Positions 58,501 to 64,000 of a stretch of 64,000 nt of DNA are shown here, in pieces. Each line of letters starts with the position of its first letter. Positions within the stretch are counted from its first letter, which is position 1. The notes below the pieces were generated by a model. That model was not told the DNA's origin. It saw only the letters and a program-made list of their open reading frames with translations, and did not search any database. A program made the translations under genes and the position numbers. This stretch comes from Hormiphora californensis (Eukaryota > Ctenophora > Tentaculata > Cydippida > Pleurobrachiidae). The stretch lies in the NCBI GenBank assembly GCA_020137815.1, contig CM035359.1, positions 4,094,532 through 4,158,531 on the forward strand, written 5' to 3'.

Positions 58501-59206
58501 GGCGAAGGGACGACGTTTAACAACCCGGGCGCAGGAAGCTATGAAAGATGGCGCGAATCGTCTGATTAATAGAAATACAGAGGACAGTGTTCCCCTGACC
58601 AACATTAAAGCAGGTAATATTGGTCCCTGATTGGCTTATAACCAGTCACGTGACCTAAATAACGAGTTCTGATTGGTTGTTTACTTGTTTCGGTCGGTTC
58701 CTGAAGCAGGTACTACCAGAACACAAGGAACATTTCTATTCGGTATTTCAAATCCCTGCTAGCTCTCACTTTAAAGTTTATAAAAAGGGCTCATGTCACT
58801 TTATGGCACAGACCTGGCTCTTAGCGGGGCCAGCGTTCTGCGGAATCGAAATCCTGAGATTTCGTGAGCATATTCTTTGAACTGGGAACATGCAGTACCA
58901 TTTGTACATGCAGTCCCAATAATTAACTGCAAAGACAATACAGGCCCATTGTATATTTGTCAAACAATATGCCCATATCTAGCTGCCTCTCTGTCCACTA
59001 CTTGAAGTTGAGGGAGAGTATAAACTCTTGGGAATGATTTCTTGCTTACTAAATTCATTGCTTTTTTAATATTAAAATCATAAAATTATAATTGAAATGG
59101 TATTTTACTTGTTAAGTTTAAAATACCTGTTTTCCTTGCAGGTGTAAACGAAGGCTATGATCCTGACAGCGAATTCACGATGCCCATGTTATACGATAAG
59201 AAATAG
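50561..59206 (+). CDS. Two-pore-domain (K2P) potassium channel gene, multi-exon
   Basis: K2P subunits pair to form background potassium channels of the plasma membrane. The spliced frame uses 50561-51364, 51766-51923, 55393-55502, 55584-55724, 55835-56016, 56240-56320, 56701-56848, 57047-57107, 58492-58613 and 59142-59206. All introns are GT-AG and all phases agree, giving 623 residues. Order in the protein: hydrophilic N-terminus 1-288, M1 about 289-312, extracellular cap with a glycosylation sequon (N326) and one cysteine (C375), first filter TTIGYG 402-407, M2 416-437, M3 474-492, second filter TTVGLGD 515-521, M4 530-555, then a basic tail. The layout of 4 TM segments and 2 pores defines the K2P family. 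GLGD in the second filter recalls vertebrate TWIK-1, but I do not assign a subfamily. The N-terminus is much longer than is usual for K2P channels. An alternative last exon (57505-57790) is listed separately. Confidence 0.95.
51766..51923 (+). CDS. K2P exon 2: membrane segment M1
   Basis: The exon follows a TTTCAG acceptor and ends before GTAAGT. Read in phase 0 it gives a short basic stretch (GKVTAKGRKA) and then a hydrophobic helix of about 24 residues ending in SRIENDYNLK, matching K2P M1 followed by the start of the extracellular cap. Its phase-0 acceptor is the splice target proposed here for all upstream first exons. An ATG four codons in could also serve as a start for a short form. 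Confidence 0.93.
52090..52171. mobile_element. CTGTCAGGCCAATGC MITE in K2P intron 2, perfect 8-bp duplication
   Basis: CTGCCAATGCTCTGACCACA to CGCTCTGACAG, flanked by TGTCCTTG at 52082-52089 and 52172-52179. Confidence 0.8.
52379..52548. repeat. CT microsatellite in K2P intron 2
   Basis: Nearly pure (CT)n of about 170 bp, transcribed as part of the intron if the gene model is right. Confidence 0.95.
52739..54995. mobile_element. 2.26-kb inverted repeat in K2P intron 2
   Basis: Left arm 52739-53801 and right arm about 53879-54995 are near-perfect inverse copies around a spacer of about 78 bp. The right arm has about 60 extra bases near 54496-54555. Inside, a TTAA-bounded unit with ends GGGTACACCTGG (53185-54495) matches elements at 31647 and 60857. 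Mirror open frames are artefacts. Confidence 0.85.
55245..55325 (-). mobile_element. tRNA-like (possible SINE head) in K2P intron 2
   Basis: The minus strand carries GGTCCCGGGTTCGAATCTCG, a strong B box and T-arm, preceded by a CTTCTCATGCAGAAG hairpin like an anticodon arm. No full cloverleaf closes. It could be the tRNA-related head of a SINE or a tRNA pseudogene. Confidence 0.35.
55393..55502 (+). CDS. K2P exon 3: extracellular cap, first part
   Basis: Acceptor CCCACAG, donor GTATTG. The exon encodes the charged loop after M1, including the N-E-T glycosylation sequon (N326). It enters in phase 2 and leaves in phase 1, agreeing with its neighbours. It lies after a 3.5-kb intron filled by a large inverted repeat. 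Confidence 0.9.
55584..55724 (+). CDS. K2P exon 4: cap end, pore helix 1 and start of filter 1
   Basis: Acceptor CTTTCAG, donor GTATGG. The exon encodes WTEDEWVKLH, the lone cap cysteine (C375), then the aromatic pore helix LWNFWSAFDFCATVLTTI. The intron interrupts the first glycine codon of the GYG filter. In many K2P channels a cap cysteine links the two subunits. Whether C375 does so is inference. Confidence 0.93.
55835..56016 (+). CDS. K2P exon 5: filter 1 (GYG), M2
   Basis: Acceptor ATTGCAG, donor GTGAGT, leaving in phase 0. Joined to exon 4 it completes TTIGYGSIYP, a classic first K2P filter. The hydrophobic M2 helix (KIILILYTICGIGIMAMYL) follows, then the M2-M3 loop ending in RLVNRRFV, rich in basic residues on the cytoplasmic side. 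Confidence 0.95.
56240..56320 (+). CDS. K2P exon 6: membrane segment M3
   Basis: An 81-bp exon in phase 0 at both ends, acceptor GTTTCAG, donor GTAAGT. It encodes CSEVLSRMF followed by a hydrophobic helix (SLLVVLVALTAFVIMWSF), the expected M3 before the second pore. Confidence 0.92.
56500..56700 (+). repeat. Repeated acceptor region before K2P exon 7
   Basis: ATYATGAGTTCTAAATCCC with a following CCTAATC..CTCC..AG is present three times before the real exon start at 56701, each preceded by AG (56581, 56625 and 56659 regions). Use of an upstream AG would reach a stop within a few codons in at least one copy. Confidence 0.75.
56701..56848 (+). CDS. K2P exon 7: second pore loop (GLGD) and start of M4
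   Basis: Acceptor CCTACAG, donor GTAAGA, leaving in phase 1. The exon encodes the second pore helix (SFLKASYFYVITLTT) and filter VGLGDIS, then the first half of M4. Leu replaces the usual Phe or Tyr at the third filter position. The 5' end (ATTATGAGTTC) is repeated several times in the intron just upstream, with extra AG acceptors (see findings). Confidence 0.95.
57047..57107 (+). CDS. K2P exon 8: end of M4
   Basis: Acceptor TTTCAG, donor GTAAGA. The exon encodes LTLVTAVFNALRSVLAAHT and two bases (AA) of a lysine codon. Both downstream choices (57505 and 58492) complete that codon as lysine, the basis for proposing alternative C-termini. Confidence 0.9.
57110..57205. repeat. Tandem AAGAAATAACTTTGCGGT repeats in intron
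   Basis: Three units of about 35-40 bp directly after the exon 8 donor. Confidence 0.75.
57505..57790 (+). CDS. Alternative K2P terminal exon A (long C-terminus)
   Basis: Entered from exon 8 through CGACAG, this exon adds 94 residues and ends at TGA (57788-57790), giving a 656-residue channel. It begins KLRSKVQDKL and carries RFRRLSTA, a good RRxS-type kinase consensus, then an acidic Asn/Glu-rich tail. The last codons fall in a tandem repeat of about 35 bp (57735-57850). Inside the open segment I find no canonical donor in the phase needed to join 58492. Only two GTC sites fit. It is therefore more likely a last exon than an internal one. No nearby AATAAA was seen. Confidence 0.65.
57735..57850. 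repeat. Tandem repeats at the end of exon A
   Basis: CCACCTGATGTTGGAGTTAG with TATAGTTTTAGA, three units. The first contains the end of the reading frame. Confidence 0.8.
57999..58050. mobile_element. CTGTCTGGCGCC family copy
   Basis: Ends CTGTCTGGTGCCGCGGACC and CGCCGCCAGACAG. It sits between TATAGCACTC and GAGTGCTATA, a second inverted pair. Confidence 0.65.
58203..58235. repeat. Short palindrome in K2P intron
   Basis: CCAAAAGTGGCTATAA facing its inverse, nearly without spacer. Confidence 0.75.
58276..58446. mobile_element. CAGTCGGACCCC MITE, 171 bp, TA target
   Basis: Ends CAGTCGGACCCCGATTTACC and ATCGGGGTCCGACCG, flanked by TA. Almost the inverse of the copy at 3919. It ends 46 bp before K2P exon 9B. 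Confidence 0.8.
58492..58613 (+). CDS. K2P exon 9 (alternative B): basic C-terminal segment
   Basis: Acceptor CCCATCAG, donor GCAG/GTAATA. Read from exon 8 it gives K-RLKAKGRRLTTRAQEAMK and onward for 40 residues in phase, then joins 59142. A MITE lies directly after the donor, and its target duplication repeats the donor sequence at 58704-58711. Confidence 0.8.
58616..58703. mobile_element. CAGGAACCGACCGAA MITE, copy 4, at K2P splice donor
   Basis: Right end GGTCGGTTCCTG is intact, the left about 20 bp are missing. AAGCAGGT occurs at 58608-58615 and 58704-58711, a perfect 8-bp duplication that copies the exon 9B donor. Confidence 0.75.
59142..59206 (+). CDS. K2P last exon (alternative B)
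   Basis: Acceptor CCTTGCAG. It encodes the final 20 residues (VNEGYDPDSEFTMPMLYDKK) and stops at TAG 59204-59206. A possible AATAAA poly(A) signal is at 59546-59551, inside one arm of a long palindrome. Confidence 0.8.
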
Positions 59207-59429
59207 GAGCTAGGAAGGGGCCGCAAGAACAATTCAAGGATATCAATTGACAGTTGACAGTTTCTTGTCCGTGGCTACAGACAATTTCATATCTAGCAAA
59301 AGACAATTCAAATGATGGAGAGTACGTTATAGAGAGAGAGTTCAAAATCAATCGAGATCTGTTCAGGATTTTAGTGCTCGATTTTTTAACTGTGAATAGA
59401 AAAGTGAGAAACTTCGAATTATATGATGG

Positions 59430-59732
59430 ATTTGATATCTTTGTATCATTGTTCACACCAATAGTGTTGGCGGGTGTGGTATTATGACATCGAAGACGCT
59501 CATTTATTAGACGTTTCGGCTGTACGGCCATTATCAATAATGCTCAATAAATAGTTTTACGTTGTAGTTGATGAAAGTTTGAAACTTTCATCAACTACAA
59601 CGTAAAACTATTTATTGAGCATTATTGATAATGGCCGTACAGCCGAAACGTCTAATAAATGAGCGTCTTCGATGTCATAATACCACACCCGCCAACACTA
59701 TTGGTGTGAACAATGATACAAAGATATACTAC
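59430..59732. repeat. Palindrome of about 290 bp downstream of K2P
   Basis: TATCTTTGTATCATTGTTCA through GATGAAAGTTT, a single G, and the full inverse. About 145 bp per arm with no mismatch seen. It contains the candidate poly(A) signal at 59546. Confidence 0.9.
59546..59551 (+). promoter_or_regulatory. Possible poly(A) signal AATAAA
   Basis: First AATAAA noted after the K2P stop at 59206, 340 bp away. It lies in a palindrome arm, so its use is uncertain. Confidence 0.3.
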
Positions 59733-59784
59733 CCCACCAGCCTCCACCATCTCCAAATATGATGGATTTGAGTTTATTCTGTCT

Positions 59785-59832
59785 GGTGGCGCTCACCCGA
59801 TAAAACGGGATCTGGCGATGCCGGACAGAGTG
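59785..59832. mobile_element. CTGTCTGGCGCC family copy
   Basis: TCTGTCTGGTGGCGCTCACC and GCGATGCCGGACAGA face each other across a short AAAACGGG core. Confidence 0.55.
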
Positions 59833-60098
59833 TATTGCATGTAGATTCTTGCGACCATGTTACCATGACTAGTCCGAGAGTTTCACGAGAGAATATGGGA
59901 GAGAAAATATAAATCGAGAAATCTAGCTTCTCGCAGTATGCAGCAGATCGGTCATTTTTCCTATGAGAGAATGTGTTATGAACACACTTTTATTATTTTC
60001 CCATGGTAATATTCCGTTTTTAAATTGTCTAGAAAATCAAAAATCTTCGCAGCTTGATCAGTGTGATTGATCACAGCTAACTTACCTTGGGGTAACAG

Positions 60099-60262
60099 CT
60101 GTCTGGCGCCGCGACCCCATCTGAGAATCAAATGGGGTATGGCGCCGCCATACAGGGTGACAGAGGGCCCCTCTGAGAGGGATTCTTGTCAGGGGTTGAA
60201 CAAAACAAGTCCTGACCTGTCTGGGCGCATTGGGGTTTGGCGCTGCCAAACAGGTCCTGAAC
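60099..60262. mobile_element. CTGTCTGGCGCC family, composite copy
   Basis: CTGTCTGGCGCCGCGACCCC followed by GAATCAAATGGGGT and GGCGCCGCCATACAG, then further GGCGCTGCCAAACAG. Probably two nested copies. Confidence 0.6.
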
Positions 60263-60458
60263 AAGTTCCCGACATGAAACTCCATACTTGCTAAGGTACT
60301 GGTGAGATGATGTTGTTGCTAGGGTGTTGCTAAGGTTTGCCAAGCTAGACTGCCATTCACTGTTTCTGTTGACCATATTGTACCACTAAGGGTAACGGTG
60401 GCAACTACTATAGGACATCATTTGCCAGGCTGTCTTACGCTCGCCCTTCGTTGTGAGC

Positions 60459-60526
60459 TGTATGGCATGGCGGCGCCCATACCCCAATTTGATTCTCAGA
60501 TGGGGTCGGCGGCGCCAGACAGGTTG
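60459..60526. mobile_element. CTGTCTGGCGCC family copy
   Basis: TGGCGGCGCCCATACCCC at the left, ATGGGGTCGGCGGCGCCAGA at the right, with TTTGATTCTCAG in the middle. Confidence 0.6.
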
Positions 60527-60856
60527 TGAGAACCAACAGAGTTTGTTGACAAGACAGACTGGGAACATATCAAGGGGGGAGGGGGCCCCGAGGAGGGGAT
60601 GGCCATCTCTGCGCTTGCCAGCGCAGTGGCCCACAAGTTCAGCACCTCCACGCAAAACTTGCACGTGCGTTTGCGCCGCGCACAGATGAGATTATTCCAT
60701 ATATAGCAATCTGAGCAAGGGGTCTGATCCCTATCTCCTTTCTCTTCTTTTTCATTTCTTGTCTTGCCGTCTTGGCTCATTCGTCGTTGTGCATGCTATA
60801 CAGTTGGTTGGTAGTGTACGACCTGGCCTAGTAGGAATACAGGTGTTTAGTTTGAG

Positions 60857-61551
60857 TTAAGGGTACACCGACCGAAATTTTTTGTCGAGTGCAGGGCAAT
60901 CTCTCACCGTAGGGTTGTAGGCCATGCCAAGGAGACCTCAAATATGCAATTTTAGCCCTTAAGTCGAATTCATATTTTTGCTACAGCTGTTTAAAAAATG
61001 TCCTGTAAATTCGTTTTTGGCATCTCAAAAAAAATTTTTAGTCTCAGGTCTCTACGATCAGCCGTTTTTGAGATACAGGGAATTTATTTATTTCTGAAAT
61101 GATGGCTTTCACAAAAAAAACTCTGTACAGCTTATCTCAAATAAGGATACGCCCAAAATTTATGGCCACTTAGATAATCGTTAGACGCAACTTTTCACCA
61201 ATTTACAGCTTTCACATGTTTTCGGAACTTTGCCAAATAGGGCGTTAAAGTGGAAAAAAAGAAATCCATCTCAGGACCGGAAATCAGCTCGGATTGCAAA
61301 AAAATTTTTTGTGGTTATTCACCTTCATGTCCTCTTCAAATCCCCAAATTTTCATGCTCCTATCTTCAAAAAAATTTTTTTGAGATGCCAAAAACGAATT
61401 TACAGGACATTTTTTAAACAGCTGTAGCAAAAATATGAATTCGACTTGAGAGCTCAAATTGCATATTTGAGGTCTCCTTGGCATGGCCTACAACCCTACG
61501 GTGAGAGATTGCCCTGCACTCGACAAAAAATTTCGGTCGGTGTACCCTTAA
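60857..61551. mobile_element. TTAA foldback family, 695 bp
   Basis: Ends TTAAGGGTACACCGACCGAA and its exact inverse. Arms of about 170-180 bp pair closely, with AAATATGCAATTTTAGCCC and a GTCTCTACGATCAGCCG segment also found in the intron-2 element. TTAA at both outer ends could be a piggyBac-type target or part of the repeat. Confidence 0.8.
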
Positions 61552-61575
61552 ATGGGTAATTTCTTCTTCTTCAGG

Positions 61576-62332
61576 TAGGGTAAGCTGGGGTAGTTTGGCC
61601 CGCGGGGTAAAGTGGCCCATGTATGGGGCAAAGTGGCCCTAGTTATTACATGTGGTCACGTGACATTTTCTCCAGCGGAGACCTGCTCGTTCTGTTCCGA
61701 ATTTTCGCTTTAAAACTGCTGTCATTTCTGTTTGGGTTGGCCGATTTTAATTTTGCAAAAACTGCCTGTTAGGCTTTATAATTCTCTAAAACGTGGTATA
61801 AAAATTTTGAAGAAATTGGCATTTTTGTTGTCTTAATTGTCAATTAAGTGAAATCGGGGCAAATATGGCCCACTCTCCGGGGCAAAGTGGTCCGGTCTGG
61901 GGCAAGGTGGCCCACCTCTAGGACCAATGAAATGGCGCCTGCAATACCACGTGACATTGGAATGCACAAAAATGTAGTCCAGACGGTCAAATTAGGGGCA
62001 AAGTGGCCCATGTTCCGGTGGAGAACATGGGCCACTTTGCCCCTAATTTGATCGTTTCGTCTAACAACACCAGGCACGTGATAAAATCGAGCAATGTTAT
62101 TGGCTTGGGCCACTTTGCCCCGGTGCAAATTTTCCAAAAAACGCCTCACCAAATTATTTGAATTGATTAATTAACCCATTAAATAAAACTTGTAGATTTT
62201 AAAATTTAGCTCGGCTGAAAGGAAAAGGTTTCATTGGATAGCCTATATAATTTTTTTCTTCCTGCTGTATATATTGCGTATTTCAGAACCTAAAACGTTA
62301 AAAATGGGCCACTTTCGCCCCAGCTTACCCTA
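61576..62332. mobile_element. 757-bp element rich in GGGGCAAAGTGGCCC
   Basis: Ends TAGGGTAAGCTGGGGTAG and CCCCAGCTTACCCTA, with many inner GGGCAAAGTGGCCC units in both orientations and a hairpin at about 61980-62060. TA at both ends. Confidence 0.75.
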
Positions 62333-62402
62333 AGCACGTACTTGTTTAGTCTCCCCTTCTGCAGTAGTGTACGGGAGGGTCAGTATCGTGTAATTGTCAC
62401 TT

Positions 62403-62990
62403 TGTTGGAGGGGGGGGGGGTTGTACCCGTTCCTCACAAGTAGGTCATTGACCATCCCAAACGGGTAAACGAGTGCTCCAGTTCTTCAGGAGAGGAGGTC
62501 TCCTCCGCAGTGCGATAGTAGGTTGACATGTTCCTCGTCTGTCAGCTCTCACACGCGAGCCCCAAGGGGCGCTCAAAGTGCCGAAAAGACAGACTGCCTG
62601 TTATAGCATGGCGAACAGTAGGCGTCCACAGCCGCTTGTTTAGTCTTATCCTGGCGGTGGGGTCGTTGTATGTACCTACTTGTAGTTGTAGTTTGTACTT
62701 TTTTGGGTATTTATAATTATTATATCATTCGATTTAGTACACCCAACCAGTTTCCACCCATCCTGTCCAATTCCAAATCCCCATCTGTCTTACCTTTTAG
62801 GCTAATTAATTTCTCGTGATCCATTGTGATTGTCCACATTTAGGGTCAAAGATGGCTGGGCTTGTTCGGATACCTTCTATTCGGTGAGCCAACCTATTTC
62901 AATGTTTGTTATGTTCTAACCTCCTTTACATTTGTAAAAGGATGGCGGGGCTCGCGAAAAGGGGGTCGGGCTAGACAATTCAATGTTATA
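62403..62990. other. No supported gene
   Basis: A G11 run at about 62407 and low-information frames only. Confidence 0.4.
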
Positions 62991-63137
62991 CAGTCGGACC
63001 CCGATTTACCGGCATGCAAAGGGGGAAAGGATTTTGCCCTGTAAATCGAGGTACCCGGTATATCGGGGTTAAATACCGCTAATTTAACTAAGTTAGCTAA
63101 GTTAACTCGGGCGAATTTTATCCTCGGGGTAAAAACT
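62991..63137. mobile_element. CAGTCGGACCCC MITE, diverged copy
   Basis: Left end CAGTCGGACCCCGATTTACC is intact, flanked by TA. The right part (CGGTATATCGGGGT then CTCGGGGTAAAAACTG) is diverged. It ends 36 bp before tRNA-Asp copy 1. Confidence 0.65.
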
Positions 63138-63172
63138 GAAAATAATAAGCTCTGAATTGCTAAATTTCCGTC

Positions 63173-63244
63173 TCCTCAATAGTATAGTGGTGAGTATTCC
63201 CGCCTGTCACGCGGGCGACCAGGGTTCGATTCCCTGTTGGGGAG
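63173..63244 (+). tRNA. tRNA-Asp(GTC), copy 1
   Basis: A 72-nt cloverleaf: acceptor stem TCCTCAA pairs with TTGGGGA plus discriminator G, D-arm AGTATAGTGGTGAGT, anticodon GTC at 63206-63208 (tRNA positions 34-36) in loop CTGTCAC, and T-arm with B box GGTTCGATTCC. A run of six T (63246-63251) is a polymerase III terminator. No intron. Confidence 0.96.
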
Positions 63245-63245
63245 C

Positions 63246-63251
63246 TTTTTT
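63246..63251 (+). terminator. Pol III T6 terminator of tRNA-Asp copy 1
   Basis: Six T begin two bases after the tRNA end, the usual RNA polymerase III stop signal. Confidence 0.85.
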
Positions 63252-63318
63252 GTCCATATTTTCCGGAGCTTTTTGACTGCTTTTCCGGCAAGTCATGTAC
63301 ATTTTCTTACTCTCTGTC

Positions 63319-63390
63319 TCCTCAATAGTATAGTGGTGAGTATTCCCGCCTGTCACGCGGGCGACCAGGGTTCGATTCCCTGTTGGGGAG
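63319..63390 (+). tRNA. tRNA-Asp(GTC), copy 2
   Basis: Identical to copy 1, 146 bp downstream and on the same strand, with anticodon at 63352-63354 and a T6 terminator at 63392-63397. The duplicated block includes a few bases before the gene and the terminator, showing a recent tandem duplication. Confidence 0.96.
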
Positions 63391-63391
63391 C

Positions 63392-63397
63392 TTTTTT
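63392..63397 (+). terminator. Pol III T6 terminator of tRNA-Asp copy 2
   Basis: Six T begin two bases after the second tRNA-Asp, as in copy 1. Confidence 0.85.
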
Positions 63398-63399
63398 GT

Positions 63400-64000
63400 C
63401 GACATTTCCCACAAGAACTCAAAACTGGAACTGTATCCCATCCAAAAGTTTAAACGGAAGTCAAGAAAACACTTTATTTTCCACTAAACTGTACACAGTA
63501 CAATATACATTTTAAAGGGTATGTTTTGTACACAGTCGCAAATTATAAGGTACAGCTCCCGAATCGCCTTTAAATATGGGTAATATGATAGTCTTGGATT
63601 TAACACTTAACCGACCCCTAGTTAAAGTGATTTAAAGCGGTCAAAATTTAATCATTAATCCCAAAACTATCATACTACCTAAATATGTTACACAACGAAT
63701 TCTGCAGCGGTCCAACTCTTATCCGCGTATAACTATAATATTGGTCAACAACAACAACAGAAGACAGTATGAAAATATAATAGCAGCATGTGTTTTACCC
63801 TCAAAGGTCGCGAAATGGCGACACACACACCCCTGTCAAAGATTTACTAATCTATTAGAAATACAGATTAAAGATTTCCTAATCTTATATCTGTGTCAAG
63901 TAATCTCCAGCTAATCATGTTAGAAAAAAAAGAGTTTGTTTACACACTTGTCTCGTCAAATAATCTCACAATCATTTCAATCAGGATATATCCGGGAGAC
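63400..64000. other. Nothing supported
   Basis: After the second tRNA only AT-rich DNA is seen. AAAGATTTACTAATCT and AAAGATTTCCTAATCT recur near 63840-63890. Confidence 0.4.

Overview
The window is eukaryotic and looks like an invertebrate animal genome. It has a multi-exon gene with canonical GT/AG splice sites, introns from under 100 bp to a few kb, animal-type CCCTAA (telomere-like) repeats, long CT/GA microsatellites and many non-autonomous inverted-repeat transposons. I cannot name the species. An early-branching animal such as a sponge would fit but is not shown.

The one gene that can be reconstructed with confidence is a two-pore-domain potassium channel (K2P, KCNK-like) on the + strand. 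Its first exon is 50561-51364 and its body runs from exon 2 (51766) to 59206. The body encodes four membrane segments and both pore filters, GYG at 405-407 and GLGD at 518-521 of a 623-residue product. The C-terminus can be built in two ways: a terminal exon at 57505-57790 (656 residues), or exons 58492-58613 and 59142-59206 (623 residues). Both choices continue the same reading phase.

The most unusual feature lies upstream. Over about 40 kb, all on the + strand, there is a series of short open segments that begin with ATG and end at a splice donor in phase 0. The better ones are at 11692, 34986, 37108, 44366, 45835, 49180 and 50561. Very short ones are at 30194, 38067, 38350 and 41806. Phase 0 is the phase accepted by K2P exon 2, and no other gene body is visible between them. 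I infer an array of alternative first exons, each giving the channel a different cytoplasmic N-terminus.

Layout: 1-4700 small MITEs, C-rich DNA and a doubtful exon. 4732-10107 a giant foldback element with a 5-bp target duplication, minisatellite arms and a telomere-like core. 10113-12390 the first good candidate first exon (11692). 12395-27995 a satellite-like array of about 1.5-kb units with runs of 13-21 G, one unit broken by an 855-bp element carrying two tRNA-like sequences. 28000-50500 the region of candidate first exons mixed with palindromes, MITEs and CT tracts. 50561-59206 the K2P gene, with a 2.2-kb inverted repeat in intron 2. 59400-64000 foldback elements, MITEs and a tandem pair of tRNA-Asp(GTC) genes.
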